A stretch of DNA of 64,000 nucleotides from Branchiostoma belcheri (lineage: Eukaryota; Chordata; Leptocardii; Amphioxiformes; Branchiostomatidae). A program made the translations under genes and the position numbers. Within the stretch, counting starts at the first letter, position 1; the number at the start of each line of letters is the position of its first letter. The notes under the pieces were generated by a model, which did no database searches, was not told the DNA's origin, and saw nothing but the letters and a program-made list of their open reading frames with translations. The stretch covers positions 3,140,277 through 3,204,276 of the forward strand of contig NW_017802491.1 of the NCBI RefSeq assembly GCF_001625305.1, written 5' to 3'. Of the stretch, positions 42,642 through 55,500 are shown piece after piece.

Positions 42642-42764
42642 GTACTCTCCAAGCAGAGGTTTGGGTTTTGGGGGTATTTTTAGCGTGTTATTAGGCTTTT
42701 TTTATCGGGGTTTCTCTTTTGCACTGATTTTTTTCCCCACCAGGGTTTGGTGGGAAAAAAATCA
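42642..42764. mobile_element. MITE left end (solo) with internal palindrome
   Basis: GTACTCTCCAAGCAGAGG (42642-42659) matches the left ends of copies 1 and 2. Downstream, TGATTTTTTTCCCCACCA (42725-42742) pairs with TGGTGGGAAAAAAATCA (42748-42764), a palindrome with a smaller counterpart in the other copies. No right terminus is found, so the copy is truncated. It ends about 110 bp before the PGS1 start codon. Confidence 0.7.
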
Positions 42765-42875
42765 ATGGTGGTTTCTTGATTTCAAACTTTGCCACATGCG
42801 TCTAAGATTTCATGATGTAGTGGTATCGCCCAGTTTAACGTCCCACTTCAGAAAGGTCAGAGGTCGCAACCCAAC

Positions 42876-45800
42876 ATGGCGCTGCCCATACTGAATGTCC
42901 GGTTGTTGCTGTGTCGTTTGGCAAACACGGGTCCCAAAGGCTCATCATTATTACCTATCCGGTAAGGCAGTCAACATTCATTGTGATACTGTATAGTTTG
43001 TAATCTACAGTGTGAGAATAAACTAAGACTTAGCTTCTTTACTTGTTATTGCGCAACGAAGCCAAGCATGGCATAGGGGTCAAGAGCTTGACTTGTTATG
43101 CTTTTTACTTTAAAATGTGCTTTTCACATAAATTCATACCATTCTACCTCTTCTTCTCCCTACTACAAGATACAACTTTTCACATCATTTGCTGATAAAG
43201 GTTGTAGCATTTTACATGTAGACATTTCATGACAGGTATAGGAAAAAAGTTCTCTTTGTTTAACTTTGTGAATTTTTTAACTACAGTACTGTGGACTTCA
43301 AGTACAACTTTTATCCCTTTTCAGGCAAAGTCGGTGTATACGACCAAGCAACTGTTTTAGCACATCGCCATATTCCTGTAGCCAGAGCAGACTAAGCAGC
43401 AGGGAGAGGACAGAGGCTTTTGCATGGCTGGGGGACATCGTCCCTGTGTTTGGAACCACAGGGGATAGAGTCTCCGTCCTGCATGATCCCACAGTATTCT
43501 TCAATGTTCTCAAGGTCAGCTGTTTTCCTACTCATAACAAGACATTTATTATATATACTATTACTAAATATTTGATGGAATTCAACTGTCATATGAATGA
43601 TTAGTACTAGTATGGATGTATTTGCATGATTTGTTCTGTGCCATTTGTTTGCAGGGTAGAATATGGATAGCAGAGAAGAGAATAGTGCTGTCCTCTTTAT
43701 ACCTGGGCAATGGACCCCTCGAGCAGGAGCTGGTAAGCAGAACCTTTGTGGCAGTTTCTGTTTAACAGTTAACAATGACTGTAAGATATCTATTCCTGTT
43801 TGTTATCCAGGTTATTTCTCGTTTTGTATTAGTTACAATCGTCAATGCCATTCACCTGCTGTTTACAAGACTTGAGTGACTTTGAACTGTATCCCTCCTT
43901 GTTGAATCCCATGGTCAGGTAGCAGCCCTTCAGCTGCAGCTACAGAGAGCGAGTGACCTTCAGGTGACTGTGCTTCTAGACTACACCCGTGGCTCCCGTG
44001 GCAGGGACAACTCACGTACTCTGCTGCTGCCTCTCCTACAAAACTTCCCAGACAGAGTACAGGTGAGTCTCTTATGTACTACATTTGTACATCTATAAGA
44101 AAATAAATGTGTTCACTTATTGTAGTAAATTGTCAGTTAGTATTAGTATTTATAGTTATCATAGGTAGTATTGCTTTAGACCTTGGTTTCTTTTGGAGAG
44201 ATTTTTAACTTGTTACATCATGTAAGAAACTTAGTTGAATCTATGGCAATAGATGATTAAAGTAGTTTACAAAGATGTTGATAGATATTTCCTATCAACA
44301 CAGGTGAGCCTGTATCACACCCCAGATCTGCGAGGTCTGCTGAAGGCTGTCGTACCAGAGCGGTTCAATGAGACTATCGGTCTCCAACACATGAAAATCT
44401 ACCTCACTGACAACTCCGTCATCATGAGTGGGTAAGATCAGGTCCATATATTTGGTTGTAATATAATGGATGTATTAAGCATGTTTAGGATACCAGAAGC
44501 TTGTGAAACACTCCTAACTTCTGACATGTTCAAGGCATCTCCTTTTAGACACTTTGCATAAGATTAAGAGGAAGAAGTTGTATCTTTCTACTTGCAAGAT
44601 TTTTCCTGGATTCTTATAGCATTCTTAAAGATCCCTACAGCCTAACTCCATAATCAATATGAATACCTCAGTCATCTGAAAGTTGAATAGTGTGTTTTTA
44701 TACATTTTACTATACATGTAATGTTAGATATTATATGTATACAACACTTTTTCTTCAGTGCCAACTTGAGTGAGATGTACTTCACCAATCGGCAGGATCG
44801 TTATGTAGTGTTTCACAACATTCCCCTGCTGGCAAACATGCTGGCAAACTTGGTGTCCTGTGTTGCCTCCTTCTCCTTCCAACTGTGTCGAGACAACTCC
44901 GTCAGCCTGCACCCCAGCTTCAATATCCAACCCTTATAAAGGTATGGGCTACTATATCACACACTTAATCTACCTATTTAACTGGTTACTTTATCTGTAC
45001 TGTAACAGTGTAGATGAAGTAACCATTAAATAAGTGTATGTAAATAATGGCAATTGTCTACGTACCTCATTACATTGAAGAGTATTGTGTTCACGAGTAG
45101 CTACTATATGTTCTTCCTGCTGTACAAATGTAATGACTACTTTCATGTAATGCAATCTACCCGGTAAATGATGTAGTGCTTGAAATCTCTGGAACTATCA
45201 AATGTGAATCTGTTACTTGTTTGAAGAATGCATATTTCTCTCTCATCTAACTTATATGAAAACCACATCACATGACACAAATAGCAATGCCTTATGGTCA
45301 CAGTTGATATCTCTTCCATCTCTTCACAGATGACATCGAAAAGTTCAAAAGTGAGGCCCGCCGAAGAGTGATGGACCTTTTGAAGCCAGGCTACTTTACC
45401 AAACTGGCAGATCCCTTCTTCACAGATGCACCCTTCCGTCACAGGAGGAAGGTGATTGGTTGGACCAGAGAGCTCAGAGAAAGGACTATCCAAATCCAAG
45501 ATGGAGATGAACATACAAGTCATCATGAGGTGGAGGGAGACGAGGAAAGTGATGAAGAAACACAACAGCTCATACAACAGGGAGCCAGGGTCATGGTCGA
45601 CACTCAGACTCAGGAGAAAACAATAGTGCATCCTGAGAGTTCAAACCTCACGCAGCTGAAACGGACTATTTATGTGGACACGTGGATCTGCCCGCTGGTG
45701 CAGATGGGTCCTCTGGGAGTGTGGCACGATGAAATGGTCACACGGAGACTGCTGCGGACAGCTGCTAAGGAGTCAGAACTGCTGCTAGCATCAGGCTACT

Positions 45801-47677
45801 TCAACCTGACAGAGGACTACATGAACGTCATGCTGCAGGCTGATGCTGACTTCAATATCCTCATGGCCTCTCCTCAGGTGAGCCCTCTATCCTGCTTATA
45901 TTTACATGTACATGTTTCATTATGGTTGCCTTTTGTATACTCAAGGCCACTACATAACAAGGCCAGAAGACAACTCCAGGTTACACAAATGTTTCTGTCT
46001 GTAAGTCAGAAACATGGTTAGTGATAATTTTACCCCGTAGTAGAGCAATATGCACAATGACATACACATATATCTTCTGTATAGGTGCCTCTCAAACTCT
46101 GTTCCCTCCCCTGGACAGGTGAATGGTTTCTATGGTGCCAAGGGCATTGCAGGCAGCATCCCCACAGGATATACCTACATCGCTCGGGAGTTCCATCGCC
46201 GGGTGTGGCGGCAGGCACAGCAGGGCAGGATCCAGCTGCAGGAGTACATCCGCCCCAACTGGACATTCCACGGGAAAGGTGGGGTCACACCATGTAGTTG
46301 TAGTAATGTGATTGTTACTCTTCAAACTGTGTGTTCTGTGGCGTGAGATATTTGGATGGAAGAAAATCTTGTGCATTGGAAACGTTATATACATGTAATT
46401 GTTTTGAAGTCTTGAATCATGAAGAAGCCCAGGTTGCAACAACAAAATTTATCACACATAATACATTTTATACCCATAACACAGAAAGATTCTTTAAGAT
46501 GAGAAATACAAATTTGGCCATACTCAAAATGGCTGTTATGTTTTTGAATTTATGGACAGATTGATCATCTGTGATGTCTGTAAATTGTAATGCAGCACTG
46601 TTTGAAGGTCCTACATGTTGTTTTCAGGCCTGTGGTTCTACCACCCTGGGGAGGACCTGCCCACCCTCACACTCATCGGGTCTCCAAACTTTGGTGAGTC
46701 GTTTTTGACTACCCTGATAATCAATTAGTGTTTTTTTACTCCGTTCTTGCTTTTCTGCGTCGGACCTGGTTCAGCCAAACTGGTACCCAGCCCTAGTGGT
46801 ACTGTTGGCTATATGGTTGCGTGTATGTTACTAGTACTGTGTTGTAGTATTCTTAACTTGTAAATGAACCTTGTTGCTTAGATATTTGTGTTGATGAGGC
46901 ATCCCTATAAAAGTGAAATTTCTTCAGTGATGAATTAGCGTGCTTTCAGTGCGGACAGTGAACATACAGTTCCTTGCTTTCCTTGTTTCATTTGGAAATA
47001 CATTGTATTCAGAAATTGTCTTTGGCTTCAATTGTTTCAGGATGTAAAAATATTCATCTATTGTCCCAGGTTACCGTTCTGTTCACCGGGATCTAGAAGC
47101 TCAGCTGGCCATAGTTACGGACAACTGGACTCTCCGCCAGCAGCTACATCAGGTGGGTTCTAAAACATCTGTTGTTACTGCTGTTGTCTGTATCAGCCCA
47201 GTAACATAATCAATCGGCTTGGTGGGAACATTGATTGAGGTAGATGTACAAAATGTAGTTGTAGTCCATTGTTTTTAAATCTCCTTGATAGCCCATTGGG
47301 TTCCTCTGTTACAGTAGGGTGTATAGAGTATAACCTATTGAACTCATTAGAATTGTCTGTCCTGATTGTTTCTGGTAGCATGTTGTGGTCAGCTCCATGG
47401 TATTTTGAATGAATAAGGAAATCTGAAGGTCATTGTTTGCATGTGGATGTGCCTGTCTTCCCTCCCATTCATTCTTACTTAACACACACATGCCAATATT
47501 GAGAAACCCTGGGTTGGTCATGTCTTAAATATTGGTGTGCTTCCCACTGTACCTCAGGAACAACGACATCTGTACCAAGGGTCAGAGGTGGTTACCAAGG
47601 AAACCTTCCAACGTCCAGATCGCCAAGTTCCTACCTGGGCCAAAGCTCTGACTAGAGTCATCAAAAACTTCTTCTGA
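42876..47677 (+). CDS. PGS1: CDP-diacylglycerol-glycerol-3-phosphate 3-phosphatidyltransferase, mitochondrial (PGP synthase)
   Basis: Commits CDP-diacylglycerol to phosphatidylglycerol and cardiolipin synthesis in mitochondria. Eleven exons: 42876-42961, 43325-43514, 43655-43732, 43919-44062, 44304-44431, 44759-44941, 45330-45877, 46119-46278, 46628-46693, 47070-47152, 47558-47677. Recognised by FAWLGDIVPVFGTTGDRVSV, LLDYTRGSRGRDNSRTLLLP, RFNETIGLQHMKIYLTDNSV with the first phospholipase-D-type HxKx4D motif, NLSEMYFTNRQDRYV, LASGYFNLTEDYM, NGFYGAKGIAGSIP, WTFHGKGLWFY (second HKD half) and LIGSPNFGYRSVHRDLEAQ. Exon 6 is one base out of phase: the 5' frame hits TAA just before its donor, whereas the following NPYK matches the family in another frame. 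Exon lengths total 1786, one more than a multiple of three. An acidic insert (GDEESDEE) lies in exon 7. Confidence 0.93.
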
Positions 47678-48470
47678 AGCACAGACATGGAGAGCTGCCC
47701 ATATCAACCTATCATACTGCTAGTGCCAGAACAGTATTCTAATTCTAGGAGAAAAGTGGCATTCATGATGCAAGTACATGTACATACAAATAATACAGTT
47801 CTCAATTAAAATCCACTGCATTGTCACCTTGATTTAAGAGTTATAGTTGGTTGTCAAAGGTTCTAAAAGGTAACACTAATGGTATACAATGTACTTTACT
47901 TAATATTTGCAGGAAGATTGTGGTTGTTGCAAGTCCCATACTGGTCTCTCTCTACAGTTGGGAAAACACTGAACAAAGGTGATAGCCATGAACAGCATTC
48001 CTATACTCATCGATGCAAAGACCTCTCCACTTGACCAAACATGATCATTTAAAAACAAGATCTTTATTGAAAATCCTCGGGTGTGTTGTGAAAGTACACA
48101 TCATTTTATAGAAAAAAAAACATGATGCGGAACGGCCTTGGACTGGCATCACTTACCATAACTGGTATAGCCAAGAAAAAAATAGCCTGTTGTTGAGCCA
48201 AAACTTGCTTGATCTACCAGACCATGTGGCCTTTGCGTACTACCCTGCCCACCCTATGCCTAGGCAGTTTCATCCATGTCCTCCTATGGAGGTGATAATG
48301 TTGAAAAGCCCTCGCCCATGACCTGCATAAAGGGCGTTTACTTAAGAAGCTAGCCCCAACTTTCCATCATTCGTCGGCACGACACAATACACCAGACTAC
48401 CAAGGCAAATGTCAACAGCAAGTACTGTTTGAAACCGTGATTGTTATAGCTCTCTTTTGAGGAAGTGGGT
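47678..48470. other. PGS1-H2A spacer
   Basis: PGS1 3' UTR and convergent spacer to the H2A stem-loop. AATTAAAA near 47805 could act as a poly(A) signal. No other gene seen. Confidence 0.5.
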
Positions 48471-48486
48471 GGCCCTGAAAAGGGCC
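48471..48486 (-). terminator. Histone 3' processing stem-loop (H2A)
   Basis: Complement of GGCCCTTTTCAGGGCC, followed on the minus strand by ACCCACTTCCTCAAAAGAGAG. Confidence 0.96.
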
Positions 48487-48510
48487 GGGATCAGTTCTCG
48501 AAGGAATGAT

Positions 48511-48969
<459 letters not shown>

Positions 48970-49095
48970 TTATACCCATCAGACGGATTCAGTAAATGAA
49001 ATTTTCGACCAATTACCGTTGTAAGATTTCTAGACCAATCAAATCTAAGGATTTGGAGTCAACAACCAATCAATGCAAAGATATCTGCTTCCGAT

Positions 49096-49135
49096 CACGT
49101 CCGCAATACCAACTCCAGGATCCCGAAATTTGCAT
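49096..49135 (+). promoter_or_regulatory. Orphan H2B-type promoter (no H2B downstream)
   Basis: CACGTCCGCAATACC (49096-49110) and ATTTGCAT (49128-49135) repeat, in order and orientation, the elements in front of the H2B genes at 21.9 and 26.2 kb. The TATA expected about 10 bp later is replaced by ATGGTAAAGAATCG, and no H2B coding sequence or stem-loop follows before RRS1. AATATGGCGGC at about 49192 may be a YY1-like site of the RRS1 promoter. Confidence 0.7.
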
Positions 49136-49581
49136 ATGGTAAAGAATCGTCTCAACAGCTATTTCAGGGCTGCGTTCCTGGTTCAGCTTCAATATGGCGG
49201 CTTAGTATGACGTTATTGTGTGACGTCTGTGGCAACATTAAATTAACACACTTTACACCATATTTTAGGTAAATTGGGTAGCGTGAGGAATCGTGGCGGC
49301 AAAAAACTGCACAGATATTGTATTTTTAAAAACGTCATACATTCTATTCACTCTGTATTACATAGCTTCAGCAAGATAAATCATACCACCTTCAAGTTGT
49401 TCGTGCTCGTCAGGTTACTATGCAGCAGTTAGCTTTTCTGAAAATAGCAACTCCGAGGACCCCAGCAGAGGTTGGTTGATCATTGCGAAAGGTCCGTTCT
49501 GATCTACATTGATTATCTGCTATCCTGTCACCGTCCTCTAGGTGGCGCTTTTTACCTATTGATTTCATCATCATCATCATC

Positions 49582-52500
49582 ATGGCGACGGTGGAAGACG
49601 TGTTGGAAAGCGTGACTCAAAAACAGGCTTCTAAATACAAAACCATAGAAGTACAGAAAGATATTGAACCACAGTTGGACTTGGGAAACCTTCTGACAGT
49701 TGACCAAAATCCGCTGGAACTGAAGAAGTTCAGGTAAGACTGCGAAAAGGTTACAATTATGTTTAAAGGGGGAGGGGGGCAAGCGTGGTCATGCGACTGG
49801 CTGGTAAATCCTTCAGATATCCTTCAGGTTGATCACATAATACGTGCGTGTGTCTCTTCTCTACACAAAACGTCACGGCTATACGATTCTCAGAGTTACA
49901 CCTCTCAGTTTAGACGTACATGCATAGGGACAAGGCTTATACTAGAGAGAGTGAAGCAAATGTGGCATACCATATCAGTAAAAGAATAATTTTTTTAAAA
50001 ACTTTAATCTCAGCATGTAATCTCACCAACATGAGCAACTGGTTTCGAAACCACGTGTAGTTGGTTCTATAACAGGTGCAAACACAACAATAGTAATGTA
50101 ACAGTGCTAACTGACCAAGTAAAGGACACTAAATAGAGAGTAGTACAAAAATCCTTACAAGCATTATGAAGTAATTTTACCAAGTACTAACCAACTGTAA
50201 TTGTGCTAGTGTATATTGAAGTTGTGTAAAGACTGCCCTGTATGTATATCAGAGCTGACAAGGAGGCCTACCTGAAGTCCCAGGCCAGAGACAACACCCA
50301 GCTGTTGTTTAATGCCATCTGGAAGCTGCCCACTGAGAGGGTGGAGGAGGCCATCTGTGTCAAGGTACACATGTACTCCACTCTTTGGTAGCGCCAATCT
50401 AATGATATGACTTACGAGTCGATGACTGTTATTGATTGTGCATTAGAGTCAGTTTATCAAAGAGATTCGTGAGAAATTTGTCTTGTACATGTATCAATTT
50501 CTAAATTGCTAATGGCTACTTTTCAGCTCCCTGAAACCACGACTGTTCTGCCGAGAGAAAAACCTGTAAGTTCTTCTTCCTCTTCTTCTTGGTTACCCTC
50601 AAACAACCCTTAAATGGGGTATTACTGAGAGGGGGTGCACACTTATGGCAGGGCAGTTGTCAACACAGGGGTCGTGTGGCGCAACGGCAGCGTGCGCGAC
50701 TCGGAATCAAGAGGTCCCGGGTTCGAGTCCTGACATGCCACCGATCTTGTGCCCTTGGGAAAGGCACTTTACACGACTTTCCCCACTAGACTCAAGTGAA
50801 AATGAGTATCGTCTGTACAGTATTCGTTTCTATGTGCGGGACACAACACCAGCAACACCAGTAACAGCTGCCTTTGTTCCGCGTGTATTGCACTGTTGCA
50901 ATTTAAAAAAAAAAAAAAAACCCCTCCATTGTACTGTTGTTATGTTTATCAGAATCATATGAGAAGTGTCTATACTAGTATTTAAAGCTTTGCAACATTG
51001 TTTCATCAGTGTTTTTCTCTTCCAGATTCCCAAGGCCAAACCTCCGACCAGATGGGAGCAGTATGCCCTGCTGAAGGGTATACAGAAGAGAAAGAAGGGC
51101 AGAATGGTTTGGGATGAGGAGTCAAAGGTGAGAGAACCATCGTGATGTGGTGTGTGGACATGTTTGAGAGAAGGCACTGTGCTGTAGGTGACTTTTCTGT
51201 TATAGTGTAACTGTTATTACATATGTTGAGGAGACCAAGGACATTATAATCATAAATGTCCTTCAGGTGACCAACATTAGTAGTTATGATAGATAACCCT
51301 GACTGTTGTGTTTGTTTCTTTAGGAATGGCGACCCAGGTGGGGTTATAAGAGAGCCAATGACGACACAAAAGACTGGGTCATTGAAGTTCCTGGTAATGC
51401 AGGTGAGAAGCTGGTTATCATGTACCACTGAACCCAATGGGTAGATTTGTTTTGAGACATCCCTGTATGGACTTTTGCTTGTTGGGTCTGTGTGTTGATT
51501 GGTTTTATTTGAAGTACATGTAATTGCTTGTAGTTGATGTTTCACTTTATTTTTGCAGACCCAAATGAGGACCAGTTTGAGAAGAGAATGAAGGCCAAGA
51601 AGGAGCGGATAGCCAAGAACGAGCTGCAGCGTCTCCGCAACATTGCCAGGGCAACCAAGTCTAAAGGTGTGACAACTTCTTCATAGTAACAGTCCATATA
51701 TCTTGTAATTGTATATCTTGTATGAATGAATGAATGAATGAATGAATGAAACTTTATTTTCGTGTCGTGCGCATACCACGCCCAGCCCGTGTGGGCTTAT
51801 ACGACACCGTTTGAGAATAAATAATACATAAACAACAGAGAAACAGAGGTACAGAATCCAAACAAAATGTGAACACAAATAAAGTTAGGCTATATACAAT
51901 TAAGCAGAACAGAGTGAACTCATAACAGATCATAAATGCAAATAAACAAATCTGTACATAAACTTGATAAAGAACCAAGATTTCACAAAATAAATACAAG
52001 TACATAAGGTAAATCAAATATAAATAAGAGAAAACAAATGTGTAGAAGTAACAAAAGGTGAGAACTGTTGATGTGTTATGAATACAGGTATTTTCTTCTT
52101 TTCCCCCACGCTCGATAAATGAAAGTTGCTAGGTCAGATACACCCTCGTTAAAGAGCCACTTAATTCTATTTTCATCTCTTTCCCATATGATGTCAGGTG
52201 ATTTTGTATAAATTTTACGAAACATATTTTCTCGAAGATCGTCATAAAAGGGACAGTAAAAAAGAAAATGTGTTTCGTTTTCTACTTCATCCAAGTCACA
52301 CATGGTACACATTCTACTTTCCTCAGGAATTCCCTGGTACCGTCCAGTTTCAATATTGATAGGTAAAATACCAGCTCGCAGCTGCGCACACAATGATCTT
52401 TGGCGTTTGGGGAGACACATAGTTACATATTTTTCTATACAGTAAGTATCTTTAAACAGAGCATATGTTCTAAGTTTAGGTTTCAAAAGTACTTTGGTTG

Positions 52501-55500
52501 CCCAGTCTTGCTTGTATAAGTCAAAAAAGCTTCCCTTTAATTTGCCTAATGTCACCCCTCAATGTGTTAAGATAAACATGTTCTTGCTCAACTTTACAGA
52601 ATATATCCTGGACATTTCTACTCCAGGGGCCATGGTTTTGAAAGTCCCATAAGAATACTTGTTTTGTAATTCTATCATTTGACATATTGATAAGTCTATT
52701 CCATAAAGCGATTACAGACCCCTGCTGTCTTATTTCACAGGGCGCCCAGCCCATGTCCCCTGCTGTAGCAAGAACAGGTGCAAATCTGTGCACCCCTAAA
52801 AAGCACCTAATTGCTCTGTTCTGCACCACTGAACACTTCTCAGTTCTCTCTTGTAATTGCACCCCAACTTATTACTCTTGAATACTAAGTACTGTGGAGT
52901 TGTACGGTGTTCTGAAGCATCCCTTCATTTCCCCCTGCAGTTCCAGGAGTTGGACTCACTCCCACTGAGAAACCTTCCAAGGAAGAGGTAGGAGTAAAAC
53001 ATTGTTCACTCCAAAGTTAACTTTTTGCTCGTCTATATTTTTCATGTTGCATCAGATTTCGTTTTAGTAGATGACTGAAGTTGTTTTCCTACAGGTTGGA
53101 TTGGCCCTCCATCTAGCCAAGAAGTCTACTGCATCACTAGGGAAGTTTACAGAGAAACTGGTGGGTAGTATTACAACTCTGGAAATTTTCTGTACATTTT
53201 GAAATACATGAAGATGTAACTATGTGAAGCAATTTATCTGTCAACCAAGGCTTTACAGGTGATTTAAAGTATGGTTTATTTGTGTTTGCATTAAACTTTT
53301 CAGTACCAACCAACCTTGTTCAATAGAAGTGAAGTAAAGAGGGACATGAGGGATATAGATCTCTCTTTTTGTCATAATCAAATAATTTCAAGCTATTTGC
53401 AATATGCAATGTAGTAATGACATATTCAACTTGATGTTGAGAGAAGAAGTTTCTGTAGAATTTATTTGTGTGAAGATTCACTGAAATTAACATTCTCTGT
53501 TTACAGCCTAAAGAGAAAGAAGCAAAACACGTAGGGAAGAAGAGAAAGGTAAGACATACAAGAATCAATGGTGTCCTGTACTACAAGTACTTATAGGAAA
53601 ATGATACTAGTAGTTATTCAGTGTGCATGTACATTTCTACACATACTGAAATCCTTTAAAGTGATCCATTCATATTAATATTTTGTACAAAGCTTCTTAG
53701 TATGTTTCTCCTGCAGTTTTCTAATTAAGATTGTTATAATCAACCACTACCTTGAGGCTATTCCAGAAAAATATTGGGGGAGGGGTACAAAAAATGGGTT
53801 TGGCCATTGAAGGCACACAACTACATGTATATACAAAGTTGAAAATATAGGTGGTGGTGTAGCCTTTTCCTCTAAACATATTCATTGATACTTCTTACTT
53901 CTGTGTTTTGCACAGTGTATCTTACCACCTTTATATAAAATGATGCTAGGGCACTACTAGCACACTTTTTCTATTTCAGTCACTTCTATAGGGCGATTCT
54001 ATCATAATCATAGACACTGTAACTGTTAAAAACATGTAACATTTTGTAAGTTGATTTGTCTATTGAATGGTACATCTTCTCTACTGAATACTATACAATC
54101 ATTCTGCTTCAAACGGTATTTCTGCTTGCCTGCTTGACTACAATTTGAGAATCCATAAATCAAGAAAGGCCTGCTACATTATTTTCAATGAGACTAAATC
54201 TTGCTAAATCACGCGACATTCACTAGCACTTATGCCATATGATATAGCAAGGAACAATGTTTTGACTGGATTGAGTCTTCACATCCCTCTCTTACAGTTT
54301 TTCTTCTTTTCTTTTTGAAAGTTTTTTTTTCAGATTTCAGATAACATGATCAACAAATAAAGTTTAACAATGGATTGGGCCTGTCTCAAGGAACAATCCA
54401 CCTGTTTGCTTGAGGAAATATATTTCACCTACTGAAGAAAAAAGCTAAAAATAGGTTGAATAACATTTCAGACTTAAGAGAGTTTGAAATTCAGATTTCA
54501 GATAAAAAATTTTATAGCATTACCATTGGTCAAATCAAAAAAAGGCTAGGGTCGGCGGGTTTTTGTTAGGGTCGGTGGGGAAAACGGAAACACAACAATT
54601 TTTTTCGTAGGCCTGACTGGTAAAATCCTCATTTCAATAAATCTGAATGGGAAGGAAGCATTGTAGCCATATTGAGACTTCCATGCTGCTTTCCATGTTT
54701 TCCACCATGTGGTCTTGTCACACACCTCACCCATGTTATGGTATTGTTGTATGCCGTTCAGATGCAACAAACTCAACCAGTCAGACCACCAGCCCCCTGG
54801 GCAAAGATCTAGACCTGTGCTGCTATTCTTGCCAGCAATTCTGTCCTTTGTTTGGAATGACTTGCCGCTGTATTCTCCCATAACATCACCTGTGTTACCT
54901 TGGTACTCACCTAGCCACAGTGTGTAGTTGTCAGATTCACCGTCAAGGGCAAAGTAGTCATAGTCGGCACGTCTCATGATCCCATCTGAGTCCTCCATCA
55001 GGATTTGGAGCTTGTAGCACTTGGTCTTCGTCATCTGATGGATGAATTCGTTTCCAAGCCAGTAGTTGCTCCCCGCGATGCCGAACCCCCTCCTGTAGGC
55101 TTTCCAGTCGCGGCAGAATGCTTGGTTGCTTTTAGAGTGGTGCTGGATGATGGTCCAGGCCATGTTGTTGTCAACTCCACAGGACAGGACAGATGAAAAC
55201 TGGTTGTCTCGGTTTTCAGGAAGGCCGTAGACTCCACTTTTCTCAGTCCACCCCTTTTTGAACAGATCATCGCAGTCCACAAGTTCATGCTCTGTAAGCA
55301 ACATGAATAAATTTCCCTGTGAGCTGCCAGCAAGTACATTTTACTACTGACAAACTGTATGTCAACTTTCCATCTGATACCATCCAGGATACCATCTGAA
55401 GGAAATATCTGATTAAGCACTGTGCTTGAAGGAATTTGTATGAAGGAATTTTTCCCATCCCATCTGCATTTGTGCTGGCAGTACACTGACCCAGAAAGAA

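Noticed and set aside
50671-50742. Functional tRNA gene
   Set aside because: A-box and B-box are present, but the acceptor stem mispairs and the sequence continues into a SINE body with a poly(A) tail.
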